This document shows, in pieces, positions 26,474-35,098 of a DNA stretch of 64,000 nucleotides. This DNA is from Paenibacillus sophorae (lineage in GTDB: Bacteria; Bacillota; Bacilli; Paenibacillales; Paenibacillaceae): assembly GCF_018966525.1 (NCBI RefSeq), contig NZ_CP076607.1, forward strand, positions 3,906,001 to 3,970,000, given 5' to 3'. The stretch's first letter is position 1, and each line of letters starts with the position of its first letter. The notes beneath the pieces were generated by a model. That model made no database searches. It was not told the origin of the DNA and saw only the letters and a program-made list of their open reading frames with translations. A program made the translations under genes and the position numbers.

Positions 26474-26920
26474 TTAACGGGTAACCGGAGGAGCGCCGAT
26501 GACGCCCGGGTACTGATAAACAAGGGGCTGGTCAAAGGTTGCATAATCCAGATTGACCATCAGCAGGATAGTGCGTTGGCCGGTAGTCGGATCACTGATA
26601 ATGATGTGGTCCCGCCCCGCAGCCTCCAGCACGCCTTTGAAGACTTTGGCGTTCCATTCGCTGTTATTCTCGTAGGTCATATAGAACGTGCCGACCTTGC
26701 CCAGGTTAAGCCGCAGGATATTTTCGATGTAGGACTGCTCGAAAGCGGGCAGCGCCCCCGAGACAACAGCACCTGTGGGCGTCATCGCACCTCCGCTTGC
26801 TACCTGCGGGGGGACGCTTCCGGTTGCCGGCACTCCGGAAGACATGCTTCCGTTTACCGGCATTCCAGATGACATGCTTCCGTACGAATAAGTAACGGGA
26901 CGATAGGGCTGCATAATCAT
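26474..26920 (-). CDS. gerQ: Spore coat protein GerQ
   Basis: A 148-residue coat protein with a Ser/Gly/Val/Pro-rich N-terminal third and a conserved C-terminal domain. FEQSYIENILRLNLGKVGTF and TGQRTILLMVNLDYATFDQP are diagnostic of GerQ (YwdL). In B. subtilis GerQ is cross-linked in the coat and is needed to localise the lytic enzyme CwlJ. The gene for a CwlJ-like enzyme lies directly upstream, as in B. subtilis. AAGGAGG precedes the start. Confidence 0.95.
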   Translation of the reverse strand: MIMQPYRPVTYSYGSMSSGMPVNGSMSSGVPATGSVPPQVASGGAMTPTGAVVSGALPAFEQSYIENILRLNLGKVGTFYMTYENNSEWNAKVFKGVLEAAGRDHIIISDPTTGQRTILLMVNLDYATFDQPLVYQYPGVIGAPPVTR

Positions 26921-26952
26921 GAATCAGAACCTCCTTATAATAGAAAAATCTT

Positions 26953-27375
26953 TTAGTAAACGGCTGGACAATCCCCTTGGGAGGGCCGAAAAAAACAATG
27001 AGCTTTGAAACGGCCGGTATTCTGCTGGTTATACCAGGCGCCTGGGCAGTTCCCGGCGGGACGGAAGAACCAGAGGGCGTTGGAGGCGGGATGAGTTCTC
27101 TCACCGCCGATGACGCGTCTGGCGAGGCGGATATCCCTTTCTCTTGCACGCTGATAGAAATAACCTTTGGTCGTTGCTTCAAACCCGCCCGGACTCTGAA
27201 ATACCATGTCGTTGACAGAGCGGATATTTCTGAAGTCCAGACAGTTGCCCAGTATCCGGTTGACTCCGACATTCCCCACCATAAGCATGCCGAGATCTCC
27301 GTCTTCCTCCGCTTCCGCCCGCATCAGCCGGGCCAAAACCTTTTCGCCTTCCGAATTCGTCTTAATGACGGCCAC
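26953..27375 (-). CDS. cwlJ: Spore cortex-lytic enzyme CwlJ-like (Hydrolase_2 family)
   Basis: A 140-residue SleB/CwlJ-type hydrolase without a signal peptide, as known for CwlJ. ARLMRAEAEEDGDLGMLMVGNVGVNR contains the conserved glutamate of the Hydrolase_2 fold, and the segment with YFYQRARERDIRLARRVIGG is also conserved. The start is a GTG at 27375, because AAGGAGG sits seven bases upstream; a longer frame to 27510 has no support. It degrades cortex during Ca-dipicolinate-triggered germination. Confidence 0.9.
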   Translation of the reverse strand: MAVIKTNSEGEKVLARLMRAEAEEDGDLGMLMVGNVGVNRILGNCLDFRNIRSVNDMVFQSPGGFEATTKGYFYQRARERDIRLARRVIGGERTHPASNALWFFRPAGNCPGAWYNQQNTGRFKAHCFFRPSQGDCPAVY

Positions 27376-27431
27376 GCGCTTTCCTCCTTCAAATTGCCGG
27401 GTAAGAGGCAGTCGTTCTTTATTGCACGATG

Positions 27432-27440
27432 TATTGTATG
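27432..27440 (-). promoter_or_regulatory. Candidate sigma-K/E -10 box for cwlJ-gerQ
   Basis: CATACAATA on the minus strand fits CATANNNTA, the -10 element used by mother-cell sigma factors, and lies about 55 bases before the cwlJ start. A CAC-containing -35 is possible at the right distance but not distinctive. Confidence 0.45.
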
Positions 27441-27506
27441 TGCGAACGCCCAAGTGGTGACTTTTACCTGCCACTTTTTTGGAAGAACTGCGTTCCGGCC
27501 GTATTC

Positions 27507-28262
27507 TCAAGGTTCGTAAATCATCTTCCGGGTCATACCTCCGTCAACGACGAGCTGCGCTCCGGTAACGAATCGGTTGGCCGGGGAAGTCAGATACAGG
27601 CAGGCCTTGGCGATATCCCCGGGAATTCCCACACGACCCGCAGGATGCTGGGAATGATCGATCTCCCTTAGCCCGCTGTAATCCCCCGTCTCGATCCATC
27701 CCGGCAGGATGCTGTTGACCGTGATGCCATCCTTGCCGAGTGTTACTGCCATCGCATGGGTCAGTGATGAAATGGCCCCTTTGAAAGCTGCATAGGCTTC
27801 GGTATCGGGTTCCGACATCAGGGCGCGGGTAGAGGATATATTTACGACCGCACCTCCATTCGGATTGTTCCGCATAACTTTGGCCGCTTCGCGCGTCATC
27901 AGAAAGCAGCCGCGGGCATTCGTATTCATCACATTATCCCATTCCATGGCGGACAGCTCGTAAAATTTAGCAGCATGCGCGTTAGCAATACCCGCATTAT
28001 TAATCAAAATATCGACGGTTCCAAAGGCTTGTACAGTCTGATCGACCAGCCCAATAATGTCCTCCTCACGGCTTACGTCGCAGGGGACGAAGAGAGCCTT
28101 TCCCCCTTCCCGACGGATATCCTCCGCAGTCCTTTCACCCTGCTCTTTGTTAACCTCTGCAATGACTACCTTCGCTCCATCTGCGGCATACGCCCTAGCG
28201 ACCTCTTTGCCGATTCCCCGGCCTGCTCCGGTTACGATAACGGTCAAATTTTCAAAATTCAT
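27507..28262 (-). CDS. Short-chain dehydrogenase/reductase (SDR)
   Basis: A 251-residue classical SDR. The cofactor loop is VTGAGRGIGKEVA, NNAG follows beta-4, the catalytic serine is in NISSTRA and the YxxxK pair in EAYAAFKGA. The conserved PGWIETG segment follows. Alternative acid/base residues are intact, so it should be an active NAD(P)-dependent oxidoreductase. Substrate not predictable; glucose-dehydrogenase-like or 3-oxoacyl-reductase-like members look similar. Confidence 0.9.
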   Translation of the reverse strand: MNFENLTVIVTGAGRGIGKEVARAYAADGAKVVIAEVNKEQGERTAEDIRREGGKALFVPCDVSREEDIIGLVDQTVQAFGTVDILINNAGIANAHAAKFYELSAMEWDNVMNTNARGCFLMTREAAKVMRNNPNGGAVVNISSTRALMSEPDTEAYAAFKGAISSLTHAMAVTLGKDGITVNSILPGWIETGDYSGLREIDHSQHPAGRVGIPGDIAKACLYLTSPANRFVTGAQLVVDGGMTRKMIYEP

Positions 28263-28374
28263 AATTGTCCACTCCGTTCATCATTCATGTCTATAAATGT
28301 AATATATCCCCTGAATCCGCATTACGGAAACAGAGGATATGATTAAAGTTGTTCTGCTTGAAAAAACGTTTGAA

Positions 28375-28776
28375 CTAACGTTCTTCCATAAAGGAATAAT
28401 GGGGCTCCCGCTTGAAACCATGATACCGGGTGCCTTGAAAGGTTAGACGCCCCCGGTCCCGTTCGGCGCTGACGCCGTATTCGCTCCCGTTCACATTGAA
28501 CTCCACCCTATCCCCGTCTTCAAATTCAAAAGTCAGATAGTAAATCATCGTCGTACGGGCGATGTTACCATCATCCGGAGGCTTCTGCCTGATCTCGCTG
28601 CGCTTGGCCACTATGCGGGCAGGGACGGTAAGGACAGGCAGACGGTTGTTCCTGAACCACCCAAACAGTCCTCTCCCGGCTGACAGGGCGATTATGCCTA
28701 CCATCACGACGACAAAGATCGGCAATACCGTTCCGGAAAAATCAAACATCCAGGATGGGTCCGGCCCCAAATTCAT
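28375..28776 (-). CDS. DUF2500-like membrane-anchored protein
   Basis: A 133-residue protein with one N-terminal helix (about residues 13-35) followed by a beta-rich domain (VPARIVAKRSEIR, YYLTFEFEDGDRVEFNVNGSEYG). This layout matches my recollection of the DUF2500 family. Start at 28776 is supported by GAGGGGG; the longer frame is less likely. Function unknown. Confidence 0.7.
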   Translation of the reverse strand: MNLGPDPSWMFDFSGTVLPIFVVVMVGIIALSAGRGLFGWFRNNRLPVLTVPARIVAKRSEIRQKPPDDGNIARTTMIYYLTFEFEDGDRVEFNVNGSEYGVSAERDRGRLTFQGTRYHGFKREPHYSFMEER

Positions 28777-28915
28777 AGCGATTCCCCCTCGCCTCCCGTA
28801 TTCCGCCCTCAAGTCAACCGGCAAACCCGGGCTTCCCTACATTATATGCCTTTACTTTTGCGGCATACTTACTGCCTAAGACATATACGCTTACAGCGAG
28901 GATTCTAATACAACT

Positions 28916-28962
28916 AAAAAGACCGCAACGCTCTCCCGGATTCCAGGAAAACTTGCGGTCTT
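28916..28962 (-). terminator. Intrinsic terminator after the Cys-rich gene
   Basis: AAGACCGCAA / TTGCGGTCTT stem, with TTTTTAG on the minus strand. Confidence 0.85.
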
Positions 28963-28985
28963 AAACCTTGGGTCCAATGATTAGA

Positions 28986-29162
28986 TTAAGCATGCACCAG
29001 GTCCAAGAAGTGTTTTGTTTCATCTTCTTGCTCCGGAATCATTCCATTCTCAGCCCAGCAGGCTTTGCATTGCTCTTCAGTCTGGCATTGGTGGGCATCG
29101 TCACAGGTGTAGCACAGTTGCAGAAGGTTTTTGGTTACAAAATCCGTTTCAAATGTTTTCAT
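28986..29162 (-). CDS. Cys-rich 58-residue protein, predicted Fnr-activated
   Basis: A small soluble acidic protein with five cysteines clustered in LCYTCDDAHQCQTEEQCKACW (spacing C-x2-C-x5-C-x5-C-x2-C), suggesting a metal (zinc or Fe-S) or redox site. No family recognised. Start at 29162 because AGGAGAG precedes that ATG; the longer frame lacks a site. It has its own terminator, and an Fnr-type palindrome at the ideal activator distance upstream. Confidence 0.8.
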   Translation of the reverse strand: MKTFETDFVTKNLLQLCYTCDDAHQCQTEEQCKACWAENGMIPEQEDETKHFLDLVHA

Positions 29163-29249
29163 TATAATCTCTCCTGTCGATCGTCTAGTTTGTGAAAAAA
29201 TGAACTTGCTTTCCATGTGTTAAATATATCACAGGGAATTTGATGATAA

Positions 29250-29265
29250 TGTGATTTTTTTCACA
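29250..29265 (-). promoter_or_regulatory. Fnr/Crp-type box in activating position
   Basis: TGTGA-N6-TCACA, a perfect palindrome with an all-A/T centre. A -10 hexamer TATATT lies 21 bases downstream on the minus strand, which puts the centre of the box near -41.5, the standard class II activation position. This predicts anaerobic induction of the Cys-rich mini-protein. Confidence 0.75.
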
Positions 29266-29317
29266 ATTTAAAAGAAAATTTTAAATAATTTTTGCATTGT
29301 TTATTTTAGATATATAA

Positions 29318-29362
29318 AAAGCGCGCGACTTCCTATCTTTCCAGATTAGGAACGCACGCTTT
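29318..29362 (-). terminator. Intrinsic terminator after the BNR-repeat lipoprotein
   Basis: AAAGCGTGCGTTCCTA / TAGGAAGTCGCGCGCTTT imperfect stem followed by TTTTTAT on the minus strand. Confidence 0.8.
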
Positions 29363-29364
29363 CT

Positions 29365-30648
29365 TTACTGAACGCGCCAATTGACGCCGCCATTCGTCGT
29401 TTGCAATAGAATTGACCGCTTGTTTTCGCTTTTTTCAATCAGCAGCCAACCGACCTCTTTCGAGATAAATTGGAGCTTGACGATCTCCGGATACTCGGCA
29501 AGCTTGGACTGAAGCACATCGCTGGGCGGCAGCGATTTCCAGTTCTTTCCTTGATTTGTCGTGTGGTATAGAAGATTCCCATTCAGCAGCCAGCCAAGGC
29601 CCGCATCCAGAAAGGTTGGAGGCACATCCTCATTCTTTCCAGTCCGGACGCCGAGATGAAGCGGATAATACATCCATTTTTCCCCTCCATCCGTTGTGAA
29701 TAAGCCGTCATAGAACGTCCCTTCAACGCCCTTCATTCTGCCGGCCACCGGTATCCACCCACTATCCGTACCGAAAAATTCGGGTTGTCCCAGCTTAATG
29801 GTATCGTAATTCTTAAAAAAGGTGGCTGACGCAAAGGCACTATCTTCCCGCCAGCTGGCTCCGCCGTCAATGGTGTGATACAGCTTTGGGGTCTTGGATT
29901 TATTAAGTGTGACCAGACCATGCTCAGGATCCCGAAATACCATACCACCGGTAACGCCAACTACCGGGATCGCCGGATGGAGGGATTTCGGAGAATATTG
30001 ATCATTTTGCATAACGGTCTTCCAGGTTGCTCCTCCGTCTTCCGTCATATACAGCGCCTTGCTCTCCCCGCTCCCCTCAGAATCCCAGGTAGCCAAAAGC
30101 CAACCCTTAAAGGGGGAATCAAAATAAACGGATGAAATCCTGCCGCCTTGATTGAGAGAAGAAATTTTCCAGCTCTTCCCCCCATCCTTAGTCCGCAGCA
30201 CAGTAGATTCCATCGTTCCGAATGCCTGCCGTATAATCCAGCCGTTCCCGGGGTCCGTAAAAAAGATGTCCTGCCCGTAGACGGGATTGGACGAAAACTG
30301 GACGGTGGAAGCGGGAGAAATATTGGTCCATGTCTTTCCGCTGTCCCGTGTTAAGTACAACCGTAATGCATTTTTAGTTACGCCCCAGGCTAATCCCTCC
30401 GACTCGCTGAGCAGCTGAAAGTCGGTAAGCCGTGTCTGGATTTGGTATTTCGACTTTTTTGCAGAATAGATGTTGCCCGCATCGGGTGTGATCAGGGTAA
30501 TCGTCTGACCCTCCTCAGGCGTCTCCGTCGGCTTCGGCTGCAGCGTAGTTTCCGGCGGGGGAGACGAACAGGATGCCACTGTCAGTGCAGCCAGCAGAAT
30601 GATGAATAAATTTCTATAATGTTTCAGGCGTACAGCCGGAAAAGGCAA
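29365..30648 (-). CDS. BNR/sialidase-like beta-propeller lipoprotein
   Basis: A 427-residue lipoprotein: a short basic N-terminus, a hydrophobic stretch and lipobox LTVASC, a Pro/Thr linker, then a propeller with several Asp-box/BNR repeats (SGKTWTNI, GGKSWKIS, GGATWKTV, GGASWRED, GGEKWMYY, QGKNWKSL, GGVNWRVQ). Similar proteins are annotated as Ycf48/photosystem-assembly-like or sortilin-like and are probably surface scaffolds. The start is TTG at 30648, six bases after AAAGGAG. No enzymatic site is evident. Confidence 0.82.
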   Translation of the reverse strand: MPFPAVRLKHYRNLFIILLAALTVASCSSPPPETTLQPKPTETPEEGQTITLITPDAGNIYSAKKSKYQIQTRLTDFQLLSESEGLAWGVTKNALRLYLTRDSGKTWTNISPASTVQFSSNPVYGQDIFFTDPGNGWIIRQAFGTMESTVLRTKDGGKSWKISSLNQGGRISSVYFDSPFKGWLLATWDSEGSGESKALYMTEDGGATWKTVMQNDQYSPKSLHPAIPVVGVTGGMVFRDPEHGLVTLNKSKTPKLYHTIDGGASWREDSAFASATFFKNYDTIKLGQPEFFGTDSGWIPVAGRMKGVEGTFYDGLFTTDGGEKWMYYPLHLGVRTGKNEDVPPTFLDAGLGWLLNGNLLYHTTNQGKNWKSLPPSDVLQSKLAEYPEIVKLQFISKEVGWLLIEKSENKRSILLQTTNGGVNWRVQ

Positions 30649-30690
30649 TGTTCTCTCTCCTTTCGGCGATGATAAAAGTATCCTCGTCTG

Positions 30691-30720
30691 ATTATACGCT
30701 TCCGGTAACACCAACAGCAA
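30691..30720 (-). promoter_or_regulatory. Promoter of the BNR lipoprotein gene
   Basis: On the minus strand TTGCTG (30715-30720), an 18-base spacer and TATAAT (30691-30696), about 40 bases before the TTG start. Confidence 0.6.
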
Positions 30721-30831
30721 ATGTGCTTCAATGCCCTAAAGCGGCCGGATTATAAACAAAAAACGCACTCCTTCCCCAACTTTCGTTGTCGATTCCGGTT
30801 ATTATTGGGTAATGGATTAAAAAGAAGGTTC

Positions 30832-30860
30832 TTGAAAAGACTAACGATTGAAGCTATGAT
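30832..30860 (+). promoter_or_regulatory. Promoter of ldh
   Basis: TTGAAA (30832-30837), a 17-base spacer and TATGAT (30855-30860), about 50 bases before the ldh start. A TTGT...TTCACA segment just downstream is a poor match to a Rex site. Confidence 0.6.
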
Positions 30861-30909
30861 GAATAAGATTGTACACAAAAAATTCACACCATTCGAAGGA
30901 GATGGAACT

Positions 30910-31836
30910 ATGGCCCCTTTCAAGCCTAATCGAGTCGTCGTTATCGGTACCGGAGCAGTGGGTACAACGACCGCTTATACCCTGCTGCTGCGCCGCCGCA
31001 TGCCTGAACTTGTACTCATTGACGTTAATCATCAAAAGGCGCTTGGCGAAGCGCTCGATATGAACCACGGCATGCCTTTTGCAGGCGGTGTAAAATTGTG
31101 GGCCGGAACCTACGAAGACTGCCGGGATGCGGATATTATTATCGTGACCGCAGGGGCTTCACAGAAGCCGGGCGAGACACGAATTGATCTGCTTCGTAAG
31201 AACATTTCGATATTCCGGGATATTATCCAAAAAATAACGAAATATAATTCACACGCCATTTTGCTGATTGCAACCAATCCGGTTGATATTCTCGCATATG
31301 CCACGCTGGAAATCAGCGGCTTTGACCGCAGACGCGTTATCGGGTCCGGGACCGTGCTGGATAGCGCCCGTTTCCGCTACCTGATCGGAAAGCACAAAGA
31401 GATCGACCCGCGCAGCATTCACGGTTCCATCATCGGTGAACACGGCGACTCCGAGGTTCCTGTATGGAGCCTTGCCAATATCAGCGGGGGCATCGAGCTC
31501 GGCTTTGACGATGAGACCCGGGAAGAAATTTACCAAAACACGAAGAACGCCGCTTATGAAATTATTAACGCCAAGGGGGCAACTTCTTACGCCATTGCGC
31601 TCGCTCTGGACCGGATCGTAGAAGCCATACTCAGCAATGAAGGCGCCGTTCTAAACGTTTCGACACTCTTGAACAATTATAACGGTGTTTCGGATGTATT
31701 CCTCGGCGCTCCATGCATTGTGGACCGTTCCGGGGTTCGCGAGGTGCTGAAGATGCCGCTGAGCGAAGAAGAACAAGCGCTGTTCCAGCAGTCTGCCGAG
31801 AAGCTTAAAGCTGAAATCGCCAAACTGGAGCTTTAA
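30910..31836 (+). CDS. ldh: L-lactate dehydrogenase
   Basis: A 308-residue NAD-dependent enzyme. Rossmann loop GTGAVGTTTAY, Asp in LVLIDVN for NAD over NADP, specificity loop ASQKPGETR with Gln (lactate rather than malate), catalytic His in GEHGDSEVPVWS and Arg in the DSARFRY segment. GAAGGAG precedes the ATG at 30910; the longer frame upstream overlaps the promoter. Regenerates NAD+ from NADH by reducing pyruvate in fermentation. Confidence 0.95.
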   Translation: MAPFKPNRVVVIGTGAVGTTTAYTLLLRRRMPELVLIDVNHQKALGEALDMNHGMPFAGGVKLWAGTYEDCRDADIIIVTAGASQKPGETRIDLLRKNISIFRDIIQKITKYNSHAILLIATNPVDILAYATLEISGFDRRRVIGSGTVLDSARFRYLIGKHKEIDPRSIHGSIIGEHGDSEVPVWSLANISGGIELGFDDETREEIYQNTKNAAYEIINAKGATSYAIALALDRIVEAILSNEGAVLNVSTLLNNYNGVSDVFLGAPCIVDRSGVREVLKMPLSEEEQALFQQSAEKLKAEIAKLEL

Positions 31837-31869
31837 GTCAAGCTAAACGAAGCATAGAGACGTTAAACA

Positions 31870-31909
31870 GAAGAAGCCACCAAGCGGTATAACAGCCAGG
31901 GGCTTCTTT
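31870..31909 (+). terminator. Intrinsic terminator after ldh
   Basis: AAGAAGCC / GGCTTCTT stem with a T-rich tail, 35 bases after the ldh stop. Confidence 0.75.
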
Positions 31910-31934
31910 CGTATTTGCTTAAACAGATGATTAC

Positions 31935-33032
31935 CTATTCCTCGCTGGGTCCTTCTTCATCCGTCGACCATTTCTTATCCAGAAGCCTGTCCGCCAACTG
32001 TGCAAAGGGCTCCGGCTGCAGCAGTTCCACAGGCGAAAATCCTTTGTCAAAAGTAAAAGAAGAGCCCTCGATCACAAGCGCATATCGGTCGCCGAAACTA
32101 GCAATATGGATCTTGTCTCCATAATCCGCCAGAAACCCTTTGACATAGGTGTCGCCGATTTTGAATTTCAGTTCGATTTCCGGCTTGATGTCGATAATCC
32201 GCGATGCCGCCTCGATCACTTCCTCAGGCTCCCACTTATGCTGGATGTCGCGTTTCTCGCTTGCGGCCCAAAGCTCCAGATCACGCTCGGTCTGCTGGCG
32301 CTCTTCATGAGCCTCGTCCGGCCATTTGGTCTCCACATAACTCTGCACATACTCCATGACCTGATCATTTACAATTTCGGGAATCGACTGCTCGTAGGTG
32401 ACGAACTTCAGAAAATCCTCAAAGTAGCGGGCATGCGAAGACTGGTGGATTTTTAATTCCCATTCATCGAACATGCCTTCCTCCGGCATATAAGGATACT
32501 GAATCGACTTCATATTGCGTGCGCTGATCGCCATTTCCACCTCGCTGATCAGACTGCGCTCATCGGAAATACGGGCAATTTTGGACTCAAAATCGCATTT
32601 CATGATGAAAACGAACGGGTCGTCGCCATGGGTGCGCAGCACAGCCTGGGAAAGAATAAGCGCTCCTCCTCGAACGGCGCTCGTATCGAGATAGCTTCGG
32701 ACCAGATCGTCACCGAATTGGTGAAAGGATTCCACATCCTCTGCCGCGCGCAGCCGCGTGAGCTGATTGAAGTTAGGATTGCTGTCAAGATCATATCCCG
32801 GCTCTACCAGAAAGCGTCCGATCTTGGTCGGCGCCTGCTCCGAGTTCGGATTCTTCTCCACCTTGCGCTTGGCTGTCCGTGAGAACTCTCCGTCCAAAAA
32901 CTTCTTAATGTCGCTGTGCTCGTACTCTTCTTCATCCAGTGTCTGGTAATGCTTGTAAGATTTCGCGCCTTGTCCCTCATTTCCTTCTACTTGAATCACA
33001 TAAAAGGACAGAAATTGGACATTGAATTTCAT
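31935..33032 (-). CDS. DUF3900-like cytosolic protein
   Basis: A 365-residue acidic, charged protein without signal or membrane helices. The start KFNVQFLSFYVIQVEGNEGQ and the order (N-terminal part with VRGGALILSQAVLRTHGDDP, middle helical part, C-terminal KIGDTYVKGFLADYG) remind me of the DUF3900 family of Bacillales, with some resemblance to nucleoid-associated NdpA-like folds. Family assignment is from memory. Start at 33032 after GAGG. Isolated gene between ldh and a recombinase. Confidence 0.65.
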   Translation of the reverse strand: MKFNVQFLSFYVIQVEGNEGQGAKSYKHYQTLDEEEYEHSDIKKFLDGEFSRTAKRKVEKNPNSEQAPTKIGRFLVEPGYDLDSNPNFNQLTRLRAAEDVESFHQFGDDLVRSYLDTSAVRGGALILSQAVLRTHGDDPFVFIMKCDFESKIARISDERSLISEVEMAISARNMKSIQYPYMPEEGMFDEWELKIHQSSHARYFEDFLKFVTYEQSIPEIVNDQVMEYVQSYVETKWPDEAHEERQQTERDLELWAASEKRDIQHKWEPEEVIEAASRIIDIKPEIELKFKIGDTYVKGFLADYGDKIHIASFGDRYALVIEGSSFTFDKGFSPVELLQPEPFAQLADRLLDKKWSTDEEGPSEE

Positions 33033-33111
33033 CTTTTGCAACCTCATTTCCTGTTAACCGTTCGTCGGCATTCTGTCATGTTTCACACTCGTGTAAATCT
33101 GATGTTATGTT

Positions 33112-34020
33112 TTAGAGCTGGAGCTGCAGGCGGGACATAGCCTCTTCTTTTTCCCTGTCCGTGATATGGGTGTACACCGTTGTCGTCTGTATGGAGGAAT
33201 GTCCGAGCAGCTCCTGCACGGTCCGCAAATCCGCGCCCTTCCGCAGAAGCATCGTGGCAAAGGAATGCCGTAATTTATGGCTGGAAAAAGAACGCCGGCG
33301 GGCAGCCGGAATTCCGCTCTGAAAGCGCTGAAAGGTCTCGGAAGCAATGCCCTGAATGGCGCGGATCGAGAGCCTGCGTCCTTTTTGCGAGATGAACATC
33401 GCCTCTTCCCTGCTTCCGCGCCAAGGCGTCAGCCGTTCCGCAAGAGCACTGTCCAGGTAGGGGGCGACATCCCCGGGTACGGGAACATTGCGCCATTTCC
33501 GGCCTTTGCCGAACACGCGTAGCATGCGCCGCTCCGGATGATAGTCTCCCAGATTCAATGTATGTACCTCTCCGACGCGCAGACCCATATAAGCCATCAG
33601 CAAAAAAACGGCCAGATTCCGTTCTTTATACTTTCCGTCCACTTTAGCCAGAAACCGCCGAATGTCGTCCTCGTCCAGATAGACCGGCTCCCGGTTCTTC
33701 TCGGTCTTGGACTTTTTGATGCCCGCGGCGGGATTGCCGGTCAGCAGTTCAAGCTCGATCAGCGATTTGAAGAAGCAGTTGACGGAAGCATGCTTGCGGT
33801 TCCTTGTTGTGTCGCTGACACCGCGTTCGCGCATGGAGGTAAGGAAGGAGATGACATGCAGTTTTTTGACGGTATTCAGATTTTTTCCGTTCAGACTGTT
33901 CAAGAACTGCCGCACATCGGCCAGGTACGATTTCTGGGTATATGCAGTGTAGCCCGCGTCCTTCATCCAGACGACAAAGGCTTCGAGTTCTTCTTCATAC
34001 TCCAGCAGGGCTTCGTCCAT
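33112..34020 (-). CDS. Tyrosine recombinase (XerC/XerD/XerS-like)
   Basis: A 302-residue recombinase: a SAM-like core-binding domain (about residues 1-95), then the catalytic domain with Arg in MGLRVGEVHTLNL, the HKLRHSFAT box, the LGH histidine and the nucleophile Tyr in TVYTHITDRE. Size and completeness fit a chromosomal Xer-type or single integrase rather than a phage integrase. No dif-like or att site was identified nearby. GGAGG precedes the ATG at 34020. Confidence 0.88.
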   Translation of the reverse strand: MDEALLEYEEELEAFVVWMKDAGYTAYTQKSYLADVRQFLNSLNGKNLNTVKKLHVISFLTSMRERGVSDTTRNRKHASVNCFFKSLIELELLTGNPAAGIKKSKTEKNREPVYLDEDDIRRFLAKVDGKYKERNLAVFLLMAYMGLRVGEVHTLNLGDYHPERRMLRVFGKGRKWRNVPVPGDVAPYLDSALAERLTPWRGSREEAMFISQKGRRLSIRAIQGIASETFQRFQSGIPAARRRSFSSHKLRHSFATMLLRKGADLRTVQELLGHSSIQTTTVYTHITDREKEEAMSRLQLQL

Positions 34021-34070
34021 CCAGATCACCTCCTCCCCTTTTCCGACCACTTATTATAGCAGATCATAAC

Positions 34071-34982
34071 TTAGCCGTGAACGCCTTGACGCTGCCATCC
34101 TAAGGCATGCTGCCGCACCGTTTCCATAAACGCATCTAGCGCAGGGGATTTCCATTTCTTCCGGTGATAGGCAACCTGAGTCGCCACGCGCTGGGATTCG
34201 TCATCCCAGTTTAGCCGCGCCATTGTGCCTTCAGCAAGCTCTTTCTGTACCGTAACGAGTGGCAAAAAAGAAATGCCCAAACCAGCCATCACGCACTGCT
34301 TGATCGCCTCAATGCTCCAGAATTCCAGCTTCGGGTCCGGGTACACTCCGTGCATATTCAAATGCTGCTCGAACAGCAGCCGGTACGAACAGCCTGTCTC
34401 GGTATGCAGAATCGTCTCTTCTTTAAGATCGGACGGCTCGACCGCGGCACGATGGGCCAAACGGTGATTCACCGGAGCGACCAGCGCCATTTCCTCGTGT
34501 ACCAGCGTCTCGATATGCAGATCCCTGTCGTCCCGCTCGGGCTGCAGCAGAAATGCCAGATCAAGCTCGCCCGACCGGATCATCTCCTGCAGCTCCCAGC
34601 AGTAACCGGGTTTCAGGATCATTTCCACTTGAGGAAACCTCCCTCTAAATTCACGGATAATTCCGGGCAGCCGAAAAGCCGCCAGGGACTCGGGCGCACC
34701 GATCTTGAGCGATCCGCCGATGCCGCTTTGAAAGCGCAGCGCGTCCTCGGCCATCGTATGCATTTTGGAAATCTCTTGGGCATACGGCAGCAGACGGCGT
34801 CCGGCGTCGGTCAGGGTGATTTTTTTGCCGATCCGGTCAAACAGCGGCTGACCCAGCTCGCCTTCCAGAGCTTGGATTTGCGCCGTAATGCTGGACTGGG
34901 CGTAATCAAGCTTCTGGGCAGCCCGTGTGAAGCTTCCAGCTTCTACTACCACCAGAAAAGTAAAAAGATGACGGGATTCCAT
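34071..34982 (-). CDS. LysR-family transcriptional regulator
   Basis: A 303-residue LTTR with an N-terminal winged helix-turn-helix (about residues 1-60; ESRHLFTFLVVVEAGSFTRA and DYAQSSITAQIQALE) and a periplasmic-binding-like effector domain. Start at 34982 because GGGAG has correct spacing there. Divergent from an amino-acid permease gene with about 115 bases between starts, the standard arrangement for a regulator and its target. Confidence 0.93.
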   Translation of the reverse strand: MESRHLFTFLVVVEAGSFTRAAQKLDYAQSSITAQIQALEGELGQPLFDRIGKKITLTDAGRRLLPYAQEISKMHTMAEDALRFQSGIGGSLKIGAPESLAAFRLPGIIREFRGRFPQVEMILKPGYCWELQEMIRSGELDLAFLLQPERDDRDLHIETLVHEEMALVAPVNHRLAHRAAVEPSDLKEETILHTETGCSYRLLFEQHLNMHGVYPDPKLEFWSIEAIKQCVMAGLGISFLPLVTVQKELAEGTMARLNWDDESQRVATQVAYHRKKWKSPALDAFMETVRQHALGWQRQGVHG

Positions 34983-35098
34983 CGACATGCTCCCTTCCAT
35001 CGGAATTTTGAATGGATGGTATCTAAACATTCCGTTTTTCCAATAGATCCATTATCTGATACTCTGTAATAAAAGACAAGAAAGGCTGATGAAATTTA

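Noticed and set aside
30868..30890. Possible Rex site downstream of the ldh promoter
   Set aside because: Only the right half (TTCACA) fits; the spacing to the left half is about three bases too long.
33112..34020. Tyrosine recombinase as a sign of a mobile element or prophage
   Set aside because: No att-like repeats, phage genes, tRNA or change in base composition around it; fits a chromosomal Xer-type enzyme.
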